A DNA stretch of 64,000 nucleotides, taken from positions 4,404,501 to 4,468,500 of the forward strand of contig OZ018417.1 of NCBI GenBank assembly GCA_963969595.1, read 5' to 3'. Source of the DNA: Neckera pumila (taxonomy: Eukaryota > Streptophyta > Bryopsida > Hypnales > Neckeraceae). This document shows, piece after piece, positions 46,120 to 57,021 of the stretch (positions are counted from its first letter, which is position 1; every line of letters begins with the position of its first letter). The position numbers were made by a program, and so were the translations under genes. Under the pieces are notes generated by a model. The model worked only from the letters and a program-made list of their open reading frames with translations. It searched no databases and was not told the origin of the DNA.

Positions 46120-46246
46120 TTAAAAGTCCTTGTCTTCACCTCTAGGTGGCATTAACTTATACTCTGAATTGATTTTGGTTTTGAGATTAAACAACCAGAT
46201 TTTAGAGAGATTAAATGCCTCCCCCAGAAAGTCTATTCTTCATTAA

Positions 46247-47168
46247 CCCCTAAAGTTTCATGACTATGTAATCACCAAAAAAGCTACAAAATTGCCATTT
46301 CTAATACAACTACCAAATTTTTGGAAAAAAAAAATTTGACACATGTAACCGTAGGATCTTGTAGTATGATATTTTGAAAACATGTGGTAAAAATTTCAGA
46401 AAATTCCACCGTGTGGATCATAAGATATAAGCATTCAAATTCTTGAAAACCATTTTTTTAATCCTATGAAAAAACGGGCAGCTGCACTTTGCAAGCTCAC
46501 TTTTCAATGATAAAATGCCGATAAAGGTGGTGCTTCTTTGAATTCAGTTTCCTAAATAAGTTGTCTATATGCTCGAAAAATTTCACATCATTTGGAATTG
46601 TACAACATACAGGAAAAAAATTATAAGTAGAAAGAAGTAGAAAATGATTCAAAGTACCAAATTGTTAAAAATTTAATTATGGAATTTAAAAATGCCAATC
46701 CCAACGGTTGAAATGTTGTAATAATCAATCTACATCCTAGGATTTTGTTTTTTTCCAAAAATATTGAAAAATGAGTTAAATAAATAACTTTAAAGTTTTT
46801 TTTAGAGTAGACAATCTATAATTGCCTGCAAACTAAAAACCCTCATAACTTTTGACTCATTGATTAAAATGGAATGACTCAAAGCTTTTTAAGAATATAT
46901 AAATGTAGAGAACCAATTTCAAAAAAAAATTCAAGAAAAAAATTCTTTTTTCTGATTTGCCCAAACTGCCCAATTACCAAAAAAAATAACATATTAGGTC
47001 ACAGCTTTTGACTCGTATTTTGAAATGTCATGAAACTTGGTACACATGAAGATATTCCTTGTCCCCACCTTCTATTAAAATTTCAGCCTCAAATATGGAT
47101 GTTTCTAGTCACATGTACTTGCCCAAAATTTCTATACGGCCAAAGAACGCATGTTGGTCCTTTAGGGG
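46247..47168 (-). mobile_element. TTAA-family element, subfamily 1, complete, inverted
   Basis: 922 bp flanked by TTAA (46243-46246 and 47169-47172), with termini CCCCTAAAGTTTCATGAC and GTTGGTCCTTTAGGGG. It splits a segmental repeat. The left flank (AAATGCCTCC..TCTATTCTT) and right flank (TGTAATGTGACATCATTT) are contiguous in the partner near 54565-54625, which has no element. No coding frame. Confidence 0.9.
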
Positions 47169-47172
47169 TTAA

Positions 47173-47684
47173 CTACAATACTTTTTTTCACTGTAATGTG
47201 ACATCATTTTTGACACACTTGTGAATCTTCCACATCTTGGAAAGCAAAAAATCTTCCACCATAACATTGTATATGGTAGTCTGCTTTAAAAGCACCCATT
47301 TAAGGGCTAATATGCCTTTCTCTTGGGCTTGCACAAACAAAATGATTTTTAGCTTATTTTTCAGAGGAAGATAAATGAATTTAGAATGTAGCAGAAGTGG
47401 TTTCATATTTTTCCAAGCAATTATGAAATAGTTATGATTTTTTGAACATGTTGATTGTAGGCACCTATTTTTTACCATAGGTCTTCCAAAATGCATACAC
47501 AAGCGGTCCGTAAAGAGAGCTATAGAAATGGAAAAGAAATATGATGACCAACAATATAGAACAATTGAGCCGGGGTCTTTAATGCGACCTTCATTTTTTT
47601 AAGTATGACCCATGTTTGTATCAACTTGATTCTATAGATTTTGCATTCTTTATAAAGAGTAGTTAGTGGACCAACTCTAATTTT
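47173..47684. other. Right part of the segmental repeat, no gene seen
   Basis: 47190-47290 (GTGACATCATTTTTGACACA, CCACATCTTGGAAAGCAA, GGTAGTCTGCTTTAAAA) parallels 54608-54625 and 55635-55670. Minus-strand frames at 47188-47502 and 47520-47807 show no motif. Confidence 0.45.
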
Positions 47685-47687
47685 TAA

Positions 47688-48187
47688 GAGCATCTCCACC
47701 CGTCCGCACCACAACTGACGCGCTAGACGGCGGGTGGAGAGTGTCAGGAGCAATGAAGGGGTCGGGGAGTTGTTGCTCCCCCACCAATATCCTCCACAAC
47801 ATGTCAATTAAGGCGCAGGGTAGAGAGCTAGTTCACTCCCTAATGCTCCAACTTTATTGTTTTTTGTAGTAGCATTTAATACCCTGGCCACTCTCATCAC
47901 CAAGTCAATCACGCTCCCATCTCCAAGCCAAAACAATAGAATATAAATAATTTTATGTGGCCCGACTACACTTTGCTCTTGAGAAGCGTGCCAAATCATT
48001 GTTTTCTTTGACTGGTGTGGTGCAAGTCAAATGGGGATGACATTGCAACTTGAAGTGTCTAGGGAGTTTTTTCAAGTAGCCTGCGTTGAATATTAGCATA
48101 GATTGCAATTGGTGGGACATTTAATTTTCTTTGGACGCACCAAAACATTTGAGAGGGGCAGTGTGGCGCACCCTGGTGGAGATGCTC
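47688..48187. mobile_element. PIF/Harbinger (Tourist)-like MITE, 500 bp
   Basis: Inverted ends GAGCATCTCCACC(C) ... GGTGGAGATGCTC with TAA on each side (47685-47687 and 48188-48190). The 3-bp TWA duplication and MITE size fit the PIF/Harbinger superfamily. Beyond the first 13 bp the two ends remain similar (GTCCGCACCACAACTG versus GGGTGCGCCACACTG). Minus-strand open frames inside (47808-47999) show no transposase motif. Confidence 0.85.
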
Positions 48188-48380
48188 TAATCTTGAAAAT
48201 GGACTGGAGCACCTAATAATTTAATCCATACTACAAGCCTAATACATTACCTGACACACTTGAAAGCGCACCCACTTCATGCACAACCATTTAATGTCTC
48301 TCGCAGAGCCATTTTACAATTACGTGATGTCGATTTCAAATTTAATTACAAGGCCAATCTCTAGAAGCCAAACGCTTTAA

Positions 48381-49303
48381 CCCCTAAAGGACCGATTGTC
48401 CCCTCGGGGAACAATTTGGGTTCGGGCAGGTTCCTATGATCTCAATTTTTAGTAATCTTTTTTGGGATTTTTTGAGGTTGTGTAATTTTGCGAGATCTTT
48501 GCAAATATATGATTTTTATTTTAATTGATGCCTGGGAGCAAAAGTTATGGCATAATAAGTAAAATTGAAATTTTGCGGGCAGCACAAAAAAAATCACAAA
48601 AAGTTAAAATAACTTTTTTTCAAATTTTTTCTTCAAAGACTATATTTTTGTCTATATGTGAAGCTTTGTTTCATTCGATTTGGACTAATTATGAGAAAGT
48701 TATGGACAATCTTAGTTTTTCGGGCAATCTAAGCATCTTCTTGAAAAAATAAGTTGTAGAATTCATTTTTGAATGCAATTTTGAGAATTTTTCAAATTTT
48801 TTTGTTAGATAGGGTTAGATTTTTTCGCTAGAACAATCTCACCATTGAGATTATTTTGATTCAGTTCTCATCTAAAAGCTATTAACAATTTAGTTTTTTC
48901 TTCAATCTTGTACCCACCTCTACATAACAATTTTTTAATGAGTGAAAATTAAGTGCTTTCTTCCTAAATTTTTTTGGTAGATTCTCAACTCAACTACTTA
49001 ACATAAATAAGTAGAAAATCGAAATCAGTAGTGCAAAAACTTTGAACTAAAAAGATTCAAAGCCAAAAAATCTAGTCAAGCAAGGTGGAAAAAACTTATT
49101 TTCTTCACTTTAAATGCATATCTTGCAATCTACGTGGTCAAAATTTCTGAAATTTCTTCCACATATTCAGATACTGGTCAAATATAAGATTTTATGGTTG
49201 GATATGCAAAAAAAAAACAATTTTTTAAACTCTTTTCTCTTTGCAATAGAAATGACAGTTTTGAATGGTTTTTGGTAGGAAAATCACCTTGGTCTTTTAG
49301 GGG
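48381..49303 (+). mobile_element. TTAA-family element, subfamily 2, complete
   Basis: 923 bp from CCCCTAAAGGACCGATTGTC to GGTCTTTTAGGGG, flanked by TTAA (48377-48380 and 49304-49307). After the shared CCCCTAAAGGACC the end differs from subfamily 1 and contains a small palindrome (CCCCTCGGGG). Interior landmarks such as TCTGAAATTTCTTCCACAT and AGAAATG(G/A)CAGTTTTGA show common ancestry with subfamily 1. No coding frame. Confidence 0.88.
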
Positions 49304-49594
49304 TTAAGAGCAAACTACTATGACAAAGCAATGCATTAGAGGGGATTTGAGGCCTCCAAGAGATTGCGAGTTATCTTGTGTTCCTAGATTGCGGGAATGC
49401 AAGATAATTGTTGGCTGATGTGGCCAACCCCGTGCCACGTCATTTTCAAAAAAAATAATAATAATAATAATTGCTTAAAGTGATATTTGGGGAAGAATAT
49501 GTGTATATATATATATATCAATAAAATAATTAAATAAACCTTGCCCACGAGCACCCTAGATGGGGCCTCCAGATCCATCTCCCCATGGAAACAA

Positions 49595-50095
49595 AGCCTT
49601 ATCCCGCGGAGGGATTAGAAGAGCCATATAAGACAATTTTGTTCATATAAGACAATATTGTTCAGTGTAGAGGCCCGCTTCTCAAGTATGCAAAAGGCCC
49701 TCATTGGTAAGAATGTTTTATGCCCTCCAAATACAATCCAAATTTTGTAGAAAAAGTTCGGATTTGATGCTGTACAGTACTGTAGTAAGTGAGTGAGTGA
49801 GTCATCATTGGTGCAGCAGGAGCCTTAATTCTTACTAGTAAGTTAAGTTATCGTGATCAGAAATTTTGTGCCGTGGGATTGTGGGTAGATGAACAGCAGG
49901 GATGTGCCCACATCATTGGATTTGAGCTCCAGCCAGTAAGGCATGAGCAATTGGCTTTTGTCAGACAAGTTGGACGAATGGAATCTTAAATTTTGATCTT
50001 ACCACACCCAACAATACTTCAATCAGTAACCAAGTGGACAAGTGGAGGCTCAATGTGATGACTGATGAGGGGGTACGTGCAGGAAAGATAGTTGG
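49595..50095 (+). repeat. Dispersed repeat, copy A (partner at 57022-57560)
   Basis: Shared in order: GGGATTAGAAGAGCCATATAAG, CAGTGTAGAGG, ATGCAAAAGG, CAATCCAAA.TTTGTA, AAGTGAGTGAGT, AAATTTTGTGCCGTGGGAT, GGGATGTGCCCAC and TTTGAGCTCCAGCCAGTAAG. This copy lacks the 169-bp MITE present in the partner and so preserves its empty site (TTTTGTAGAAAAAG). A third fragment lies near 19085. Confidence 0.8.
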
Positions 50096-50101
50096 CATTA
50101 A

Positions 50102-50669
50102 CCCCCAAAGGACCAAGCACCCTTTTTTGGCAACATAGCGATTTTGGGCAGCTCACTACGAATGGAGTTTTTATTTTTTTTCTTTGAAAATTTTACACAA
50201 CATGTGCCCGAGGAGTAGCTTTAAGGTCCAACAATTTTCGTAGCTTTTGACTATACAGTTAAAAAGTTATTGCATGATATGTGATTTCATATGGTTTTGA
50301 AAGACTCCATACCTACCCTCAAACTTAAAATCTTCATAGCTTTTGACTCATAGATCCAAATTTAATGGTTCAAAGCTTCACACTTCTATATAAATCTAAA
50401 GAACCAATTTCAGATTTTTATTTTTTTTAAAGTCATTTTTAAAGAAGTTTTTTGAGCTGCCCGGACTGCCGGCCGTCCAATGAAAATCACATATCATGCA
50501 ATAACTTTTTAACTGTATAGTCAAAAGCTACGAAAATTGTTGGGCCTTAAAGCTACTCCTCAGGCACATGTTGTGTAAAATTTTCAAAGAAAAAAAATAA
50601 AAACTCCATTCGTAGTGAGCTGCCCAAAATTGCTATGTTGCCAAAAAACGGTGCTTGGTCCTTTAGGGG
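50102..50669. mobile_element. TTAA-family foldback derivative (subfamily 3) with ~188-bp near-perfect arms
   Basis: 568 bp flanked by TTAA (50098-50101 and 50670-50673). Arms 50102-50289 and 50482-50669 are inverted copies with about five mismatches that I can see (roughly 97% identity). They share GGACCAAGCACC, GGGCAGCTCACTACGAATGG, CAACATGTGCC and GTTAAAAAGTTATTGCATGA. The spacer of about 190 bp is itself related to the interior of subfamily 1 but inverted. A transcript of either strand would form a long hairpin. Confidence 0.92.
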
Positions 50670-50680
50670 TTAATCCTTAA

Positions 50681-52515
50681 CCTCTAAAGAACCATTGTCG
50701 GTTTGGCGGACATTTGGGATTTTGGGTAGATATGTACAGGCTGAATTTTTGTCCTGGTTTTTTTAAACTTTTTTGGAAGATGGAAAACTGATAAGCTTCA
50801 TGGGAATATAATTCTTTTTTCAATTGGTGCCCGGGAACAAAAGTTATGCCCAAATAAGCTCAAAACAGGGGAGAGGGGGTAACAACTTTATTTTTACAAA
50901 AAAATTTAAAAAAAATTTAGAAATTTTTTCCCATAGATTGTATTTTTGTCTATCTGGAAAGCTTTGATTCATTCCATTTCCTTTTTTATGAGAAAGTTAT
51001 GGACAATCTAATTTTTTGGGCTCTTAGAGCATCTTCTTGAAAAAACAACTTGTAGGATTCATTTCTGAATGCAATTTTTAAAATTAAAAAAAAAAAAGTT
51101 CCATGTGGTTTAGTTTTTTTGCTAGAACAATCTCACCATTGGAATTAGTGCATTTTAATACCATATAAAAAGACATTAGTATTTTAGATTTTCCTTCAAT
51201 CTTGTACTTAATTCTACTTAACAATTTCTTTTAATAATGAAAATTAAGTTTTAAAAAAAAAAATTTTGTTAGACTCTCAACTCAATTCTTCACTATAAAG
51301 ATTTAAAGCTCAAAACTCTACAGCGCAAAAACTTGAAGTTAAACATGTTCAAAGTCAAAAAATCTAGTCCCAAAATGTGCTGAAAAACTTGTTTTTTTCA
51401 CTTTAACCCCTAAAGGACCAACATGCGTTTTTGGGCCGTATAGAAATTTTGGGCAAGTACGTGTGACTAAGGATATCCATATTTGAGGCTGAAATTTTAA
51501 TAGAAGGTGGGGACAAGGAATATCTTTATGTGTACCAAGTTTCATGACATTTCAAAATACGAGTCAAAAGTTGTGACTTAATATATTACTTTTTTTTGTA
51601 ACTGGGCAGTTTGCTTAGATCAGAAAAACTAATTTTTTCTGTAAGTTTTTTTTGGAAATTGGTTCTCTACATTTATACATACTTAGAAAAGCTTTGAGTC
51701 ATTCCATTTCAATCAATGAATCAAAAGTTATGAGGGTTTTTAGTTTGCAGCCAGTTATGAATTATCTACTCTAAAAAAAACTTTAAAGTTGTTTATTTAA
51801 TTCAATTTTCAATGTTTTTGGGAAAAAAAAAATCCTAGGATGTAGATTGATTATTACAACATTACAACCGTTGGGATTGGCATTTTTAAATTCCATAATT
51901 AAATTTTTTAACAATTTAGTATTCAAATCATTTTCTACTTCTTTTTACTTATTATTTTTTTCCTGTATGTTGTACAATTCCAAATGATGTGAAATTTTTC
52001 GAGCATATACACAACTTCTTTAGGGAATTGAATTCAAAGAAGCACCACCTTTATCGGCATTTTTGCATTGAAAAGTGAGCTTGCAAAGTGCAGCTGCCCG
52101 GTTTTTTGCAGGATTAAAAAAATGGTTTTCAAGACTTTGAATGTTTATATCTTATGATCTACATGGTGGAATTTTCTGAAATTTTTACCACATGTTTTCA
52201 AAATATACTACAAGATCCTATGGTTACATGTGTCAAAAATAAATTCCAAAAATCTGGTAGTTGTATTAGAAATGGCAGTTTTGGGGCGTTTTTGGTGATT
52301 ACATAGTCATGAAACTTTAGGGGTTAAATACAGATATCTTGTAATTTGTGCGGTCAATAATTCTGAAACTTTTTCCACACATTGTCATACTAGTTAGGCA
52401 TAAGATCCTACGATTAGATGCAAAAAATTCTATTGTCAATTTTTTTTAGTCTTTGCTATAGAAATGGCAGTTTTGAATGTTTTTTGGTTGAAAAAAGGTC
52501 GTGTTTCTTTAGGGA
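50681..52515 (+). mobile_element. TTAA-family element, subfamily 2, interrupted by a nested subfamily 1 copy
   Basis: Left end CCTCTAAAGAACCATTGTCG after TTAA (50677-50680); right end GTTTCTTTAGGGA. Without the nested element (51407-52323 plus one TTAA) it is about 914 bp, the family length. The order of blocks equals 48381-49303: TGCCCGGGAACAAAAGTTAT, TATTTTTGTCTAT, GGACAATCTA, AGCATCTTCTTGAAAAA, AGAACAATCTCACCATTG. Confidence 0.85.
51407..52323 (+). mobile_element. TTAA-family element, subfamily 1, nested inside a subfamily 2 copy
   Basis: 917 bp from CCCCTAAAGGACCAACATGC to AAACTTTAGGGG, TTAA on both sides (51403-51406 and 52324-52327). The host element's sequence is continuous across it: TTTTTTCACTTTAA on the left continues as AATACAGATATCTTGTAATT on the right, matching the intact subfamily 2 copy near 49098-49130. 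This insertion is therefore younger than its host. Confidence 0.92.
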
Positions 52516-52519
52516 TTAT

Positions 52520-53401
52520 CCCCTAAAACCATAAGTACCATTGTTCCTTCGAGGGACAAATGGGAATTTTGGGCAAGTACCATTTTATCCAGAGTTTTTG
52601 AAACTTTTTTTGAAGATAGAAAAGCTAATTAGCTTTGTGTGAATATAATTTTTTTTCAATTAGTACCCGGGAATAAAAGTTATGCCCCAAACAACTCGGA
52701 ACTTGGAAGGGTGGGGGTGGGGGGGAGGGGGCAGCAAAAAAATATTCAAAATATTCAAATTTTTTTTTTCCCCCTCATAGATTATATTTTTGTATACCTA
52801 AAAAGCTTTGATTCATTCCATTTGGATTTGTAATGAAAAATTATAGACAATCTTGTTTTTTGGACAATTTGAGCATCTTCTTGAAAAGATAACTTGTAGG
52901 ATTCATTTATGAATGCCGTTTTCACAATTTTTCAGAAAACAAAATTTCACATGGTTTAGTTTTCTTGCTAGAACAATCTCATCATTGGAATTAGTGCATT
53001 TTAGTTCTATTTTAGAGATATTAATAATTTAGATTTTCCTTCTATCTTGTATCTATTTCTACTTAACATTTTTTAAAGTTTGAAAATTAAGGTTTTTTGA
53101 ATTTTTTTTCCTAGACTTTAACTCAATTCTACACTCTAAAGCTCAAAACTGTAGTGCAAAAAATTCCAGTTAAAAAAGTTCAAGTCAAAAAATTTAAATC
53201 CTTTTTCTACTTTAAACAAATATATCTTGCAATTTGTATGGTCAAAAATTTTGAATTTTTTTCCATACATTCTCATACTAGTTGGGTATAGGATCCTATG
53301 GTTAGATGTCCAAGAAAACAATTTTCAAAACTTTTTGCTCTTTGCTATAGAAATGGCAACTTTGAGTGTTTTTTGGCAGAAAAAATGCCTTGGTCCTTTA
53401 G
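52520..53401 (+). mobile_element. TTAA-family element, subfamily 2, adjacent copy with decayed right end
   Basis: Starts CCCCTAAAACCATAAGTACC directly after TTAT (52516-52519), which also borders the preceding element, so the two abut. Interior blocks match 48381-49303 (GTACCCGGGAATAAAAGTTA, AGCATCTTCTTGAAAA, GAACAATCTCATCATTGG). The right end reads TTGGTCCTTTAGGAATC, so the terminal GGGGTTAA has mutated. Confidence 0.75.
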
Positions 53402-53439
53402 GAATCAAAAGACAAAGGGGATCCTAAAAGTCATTCCTT

Positions 53440-53815
53440 TCTAGGAGAAGCAATCCATTTCCGATCATTTAAAGGAATTACGCATATTTGCAAGGCGGAT
53501 TTCTTCAGTGGAAAATTTTTTCTGGTTGCAAGAATAGAATTCGGAAGGTTTCCATTTTTCAAATTTTTATTTCTCAAAACGTATTTACTACGAGTTTTTG
53601 GTTGAAGATTATGCTCAACCCATTCTGGTTGTATAGACTTTCCTATTTTCAATCAGCTAAGTTGCAAAATCCACCAAGGGTTGGTTGCAAAATTGAGAGT
53701 CTTGGAATCAAATTTAATGTGCTACATTTCCTCGAGAACCATGCCATAATTAATCATTGTTCATCTCCTCCTTCACAAAAAGGGCATAGCCTATATAGCC
53801 ACAATAGGGCACTAA
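53440..53815 (+). repeat. Segmental repeat, copy B (partner at 45290-45690)
   Basis: See the partner for shared blocks. Here the frame 53488-53862 is longer by chance than in copy A and has no motif. Confidence 0.75.
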
Positions 53816-55009
53816 TCAAGAATGGGTTTCCCCCCCTATTACTATATGAACTATTGACTTAAGAAATAGCAAATGCATTCAGTGGAAGGCAAAGCTCTAT
53901 AGAAGACCTTCCCTTTTCACAACAAAACTCCGAGAATGAATAGGTGCACTTCTGTTCCTACATTGGAGATTGCTCTTGTCATTCATCGGCCACGAAACGT
54001 TTGCCTTGACATTTAAAGATTAAAGCTATTAACTGAATGTTATATAGCAGGTTTTTTGTTTTTGTTTTTGGACAAATGGTTATGTGGCCTTTCTTTCAAG
54101 AAAGTTATGAGTTTCTTGGCTCCTTCATTTTGGGGGTTTAAACTGAAAGAAGCCAATTTGGAGTTTTGTAATTTTTATATGAAATTTTTGTATGAATTGG
54201 CTCTACATGATGGATGAAAGGAGATTTTAAAAACAATGTGGCAATGATGTATAGGGCCATCATTACAATCTGGCATTTTAACACATTTACCTTTATTTTT
54301 TCTATAGGCTTGAAGCTACCTATTTTGGAGGGAGGAAATTGGGCAATTAATTGCCTAAAAAAACATTGTTACATAGGTGGCGTAGTACTTTGGCTTCTTT
54401 TTTTGCCATTGAGGTAAAGTTTCAATGTGAGCTAAAATATGTATAATATAAAATGTATTTATTTATAAATTTAGATTTGTATTTGGATAGAGTTACAGGA
54501 AGAGAATTCATTTAGATTTGGGCATTACTTGGATTAAACAACCATATAATCTATAATTTTAGAAAGATTGAATGCCTCCAAAAAAAAAGCCTATTCCTAA
54601 TTTGTCTGTAATTTGACATCATTTGTGAAGGACATATAATTTAAAAGATAATAAAATCATCAAAAGTTAAATGTTGTTTCCTTCATTAACTATTGTTGTT
54701 AATGTTACCCATATATTTAAACACTTAAGTGACCTTTGATGTTAAAGCATCTTTAAAAATAGATTTACCAGTACTATTTTCTATTCTAGTAGGTTTAGAT
54801 AAATTAAGCACCTATTGTTGCAATATGACATTCATTAAAACCTTGAATTCAATCCTCTCCAAGCATCCAATGGAACAATGGAACAATATAACCTAATAGT
54901 TTTTTTAGGGATTAACGTACTAAACATGTAGATCCCATATAAGATTTTAATACATGTACATCAAAATATTCAAAGTTAAAGAGTTAACTACAAAGATCTC
55001 AAAAAAATG

Positions 55010-55108
<99 letters not shown>

Positions 55109-56034
55109 TTTTTTTCAATCCATGTTAATAAAACATTGTTCTTAAAGTATATATAGTAGAAAATGAAGGTTCATTGGTGGTAATATGGTAAGCTATATTT
55201 ATGTGCATTTTTAAATTATAAGTCAAAATATTTGAGCATTAGTTAATGACTTCTTCATCTTCATTTGAAACAAAGATCAAAGCTTTTTCCCCCTGTGACT
55301 CAAATTTGGACTTCAAACTAGACATTCTAAACTTTCCAATGATACATTGCAAGCATACATTAAAAAAAATTGAAAGGTATTGAATATCAACAGTAAAAAA
55401 AAAACTCTATATGTTTCTAAGTGTAGGGTTACACATGCCTTTATCACTTACTCATGCACTTAATACAAAATTGAAATGTCAACCCTTGTAGCTAAACTTC
55501 AACTTCATGATCTTTGCAAACAGCATTAACAATATGCAATATTATGTTATCACAATTTAGCATACATTGTAATATACTTGTGTATTAGCATATGACTAGC
55601 ATATGATAATGATAGTATTTGGAGAGCTTCTACATCTTGGAATGCAATAAGTCTTAAGGTAGTTTGCTCTAAAATCAACCGTCCTCTTGAAATCGACCAC
55701 TTTAGCCATTGATTGAATCAAGAGTTTTATTTTATTTTATTGCAAGACCCAATCATTAGCCTTGATTTCTTCAAATCACTATAGAAGTTGCAAAGTGGTT
55801 GCATTTGGGGATACCTGAGGTCACAAATAGTATCTAAATATAAATCTTTAATAACTCATAAATAATTCAAAGATGCTTCAAAAAATATGAAACCACTTGT
55901 ATAACGTTCGGCATCTATTTTTCTTTTTAAAAAAAATGAGTTGAAAATAATTTTGTTCATGTAAACCTATGAAAAAGATGGGCCAACCCTCAAATGGTCT
56001 GGCTTTTAGAGCAGATCACCTTACACCATTTGAT
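53816..56034. other. AT-rich stretch, right part of segmental repeat, no gene seen
   Basis: 54500-54630 (GGATTAAACAACCA, AAAGATTGAATGCCTCC, TTTGACATCATTTGTGAAGG) parallels 46170-46240 plus 47195-47220 and is the element-free version of that locus. 55635-55670 parallels 47225-47285. The remainder has no recognisable gene. A long TA/T tract is listed separately. Confidence 0.5.
55012..55115. repeat. AT microsatellite (~38 units) followed by a 27-nt T run
   Basis: Uninterrupted AT dinucleotides from 55012 to 55088, then T from 55089 to 55115. Simple sequence, expected to be unstable in length. Confidence 0.95.
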
Positions 56035-56112
56035 CCGCATAACATTTGGTATAACCAGGCAGTGGTCCTTCCCATGCAAGGAAGGTAGTACATTTAGAAG
56101 GAACTAATCAAT
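56035..56112 (+). repeat. Fragment of the 130-bp composite repeat unit
   Basis: Contains ATAACCAGGCAGTGGTCCTT and GCAAGGAAGGTAGTA, matching the units at 14530-15553. It directly precedes the TTAA element at 56121, whose insertion site corresponds to the AATTTAATCC of the composite tail near 15358. Confidence 0.65.
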
Positions 56113-56120
56113 TAATTTAA

Positions 56121-57016
56121 CCCCTAAAATACCAGCATGCGTTTTTTGGCTGTATAGAAATTTTGGGCAGGTACGTGTGACTAGAGATTTCCATATTTTA
56201 AGCTGAAATGTTAATAGAAGGTGGGCGCGAGGAATATCTTTCATATGCACTAAAATTTCATGAAATTTGGAAATAAGAGTCAAAAGTTATGGCCAAACAT
56301 GTTATTTTTTTCGTAACTGGACAGATAAAAAAAATCAATTTTTTCAAAAATAAAAATTTGAAATTGATTTTCTAGAGTTATATATACATGGAATGCTTTG
56401 AATCATTCCATTTTGACCAGTGAGTCAAAATTTATGAGGGTTTTTAGTTTGCGGATAGTTATAGATTCTCTACTCTAAAATAAACTTTGAAGCTGTATAT
56501 CATACTTAATTTTTAATATTTTTTGAAGAAAAAATTCATAGTGTGTATGTTGTTTATTACAATGTTACAACCATTGGGATTGACTTTTTTCAATTTCATA
56601 ATTAAATTCTTAACAATTTAGTATTTTGGATCATTCTCTACTTCTTTCTACTTACTATTTTTTTTTGTATATGTTGTAAAATATCAAATGATTTGAAATT
56701 TTTTATGCATGTAGCAAGCTTGTTTAGGAAAACAAATTCAAAGATGCACCACTATTTTGGACATTTTTTTATACAAATGTGACCTTGTGAAGTGCAGCTG
56801 CCCTGTTTTTCGCAGGGACAAAAAAAGGATTTATGCCAATTCAAATGCTAATATCTTCCAATCCGCATGGTGGAAAATTCTGAAATTTTTTCCACTTCTT
56901 CTAAAAATAGTTTACTATAAGATCCTGCGGCTACATGTGTCAAAAAGTGTTTTTTTCAAAAATTTGGTACTTGTAATGAAAATGGCAGTTTGGGAGTGTT
57001 TTCGGTGAGGACATAG
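56121..57016 (+). mobile_element. TTAA-family element, subfamily 1, near-complete, right end decayed
   Basis: Starts CCCCTAAAATACCAGCATGC after TTAA (56117-56120) and follows subfamily 1 throughout (GTCAAAAGTTATGG, GCACCACTATTTTGGACATT, GTGAAGTGCAGCTGCCC). The right end stops at GGTGAGGACATAG, followed by TTAA at 57017-57020. The CTTTAGGGG terminus is missing or mutated. About 896 bp. Confidence 0.8.
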
Positions 57017-57021
57017 TTAAG

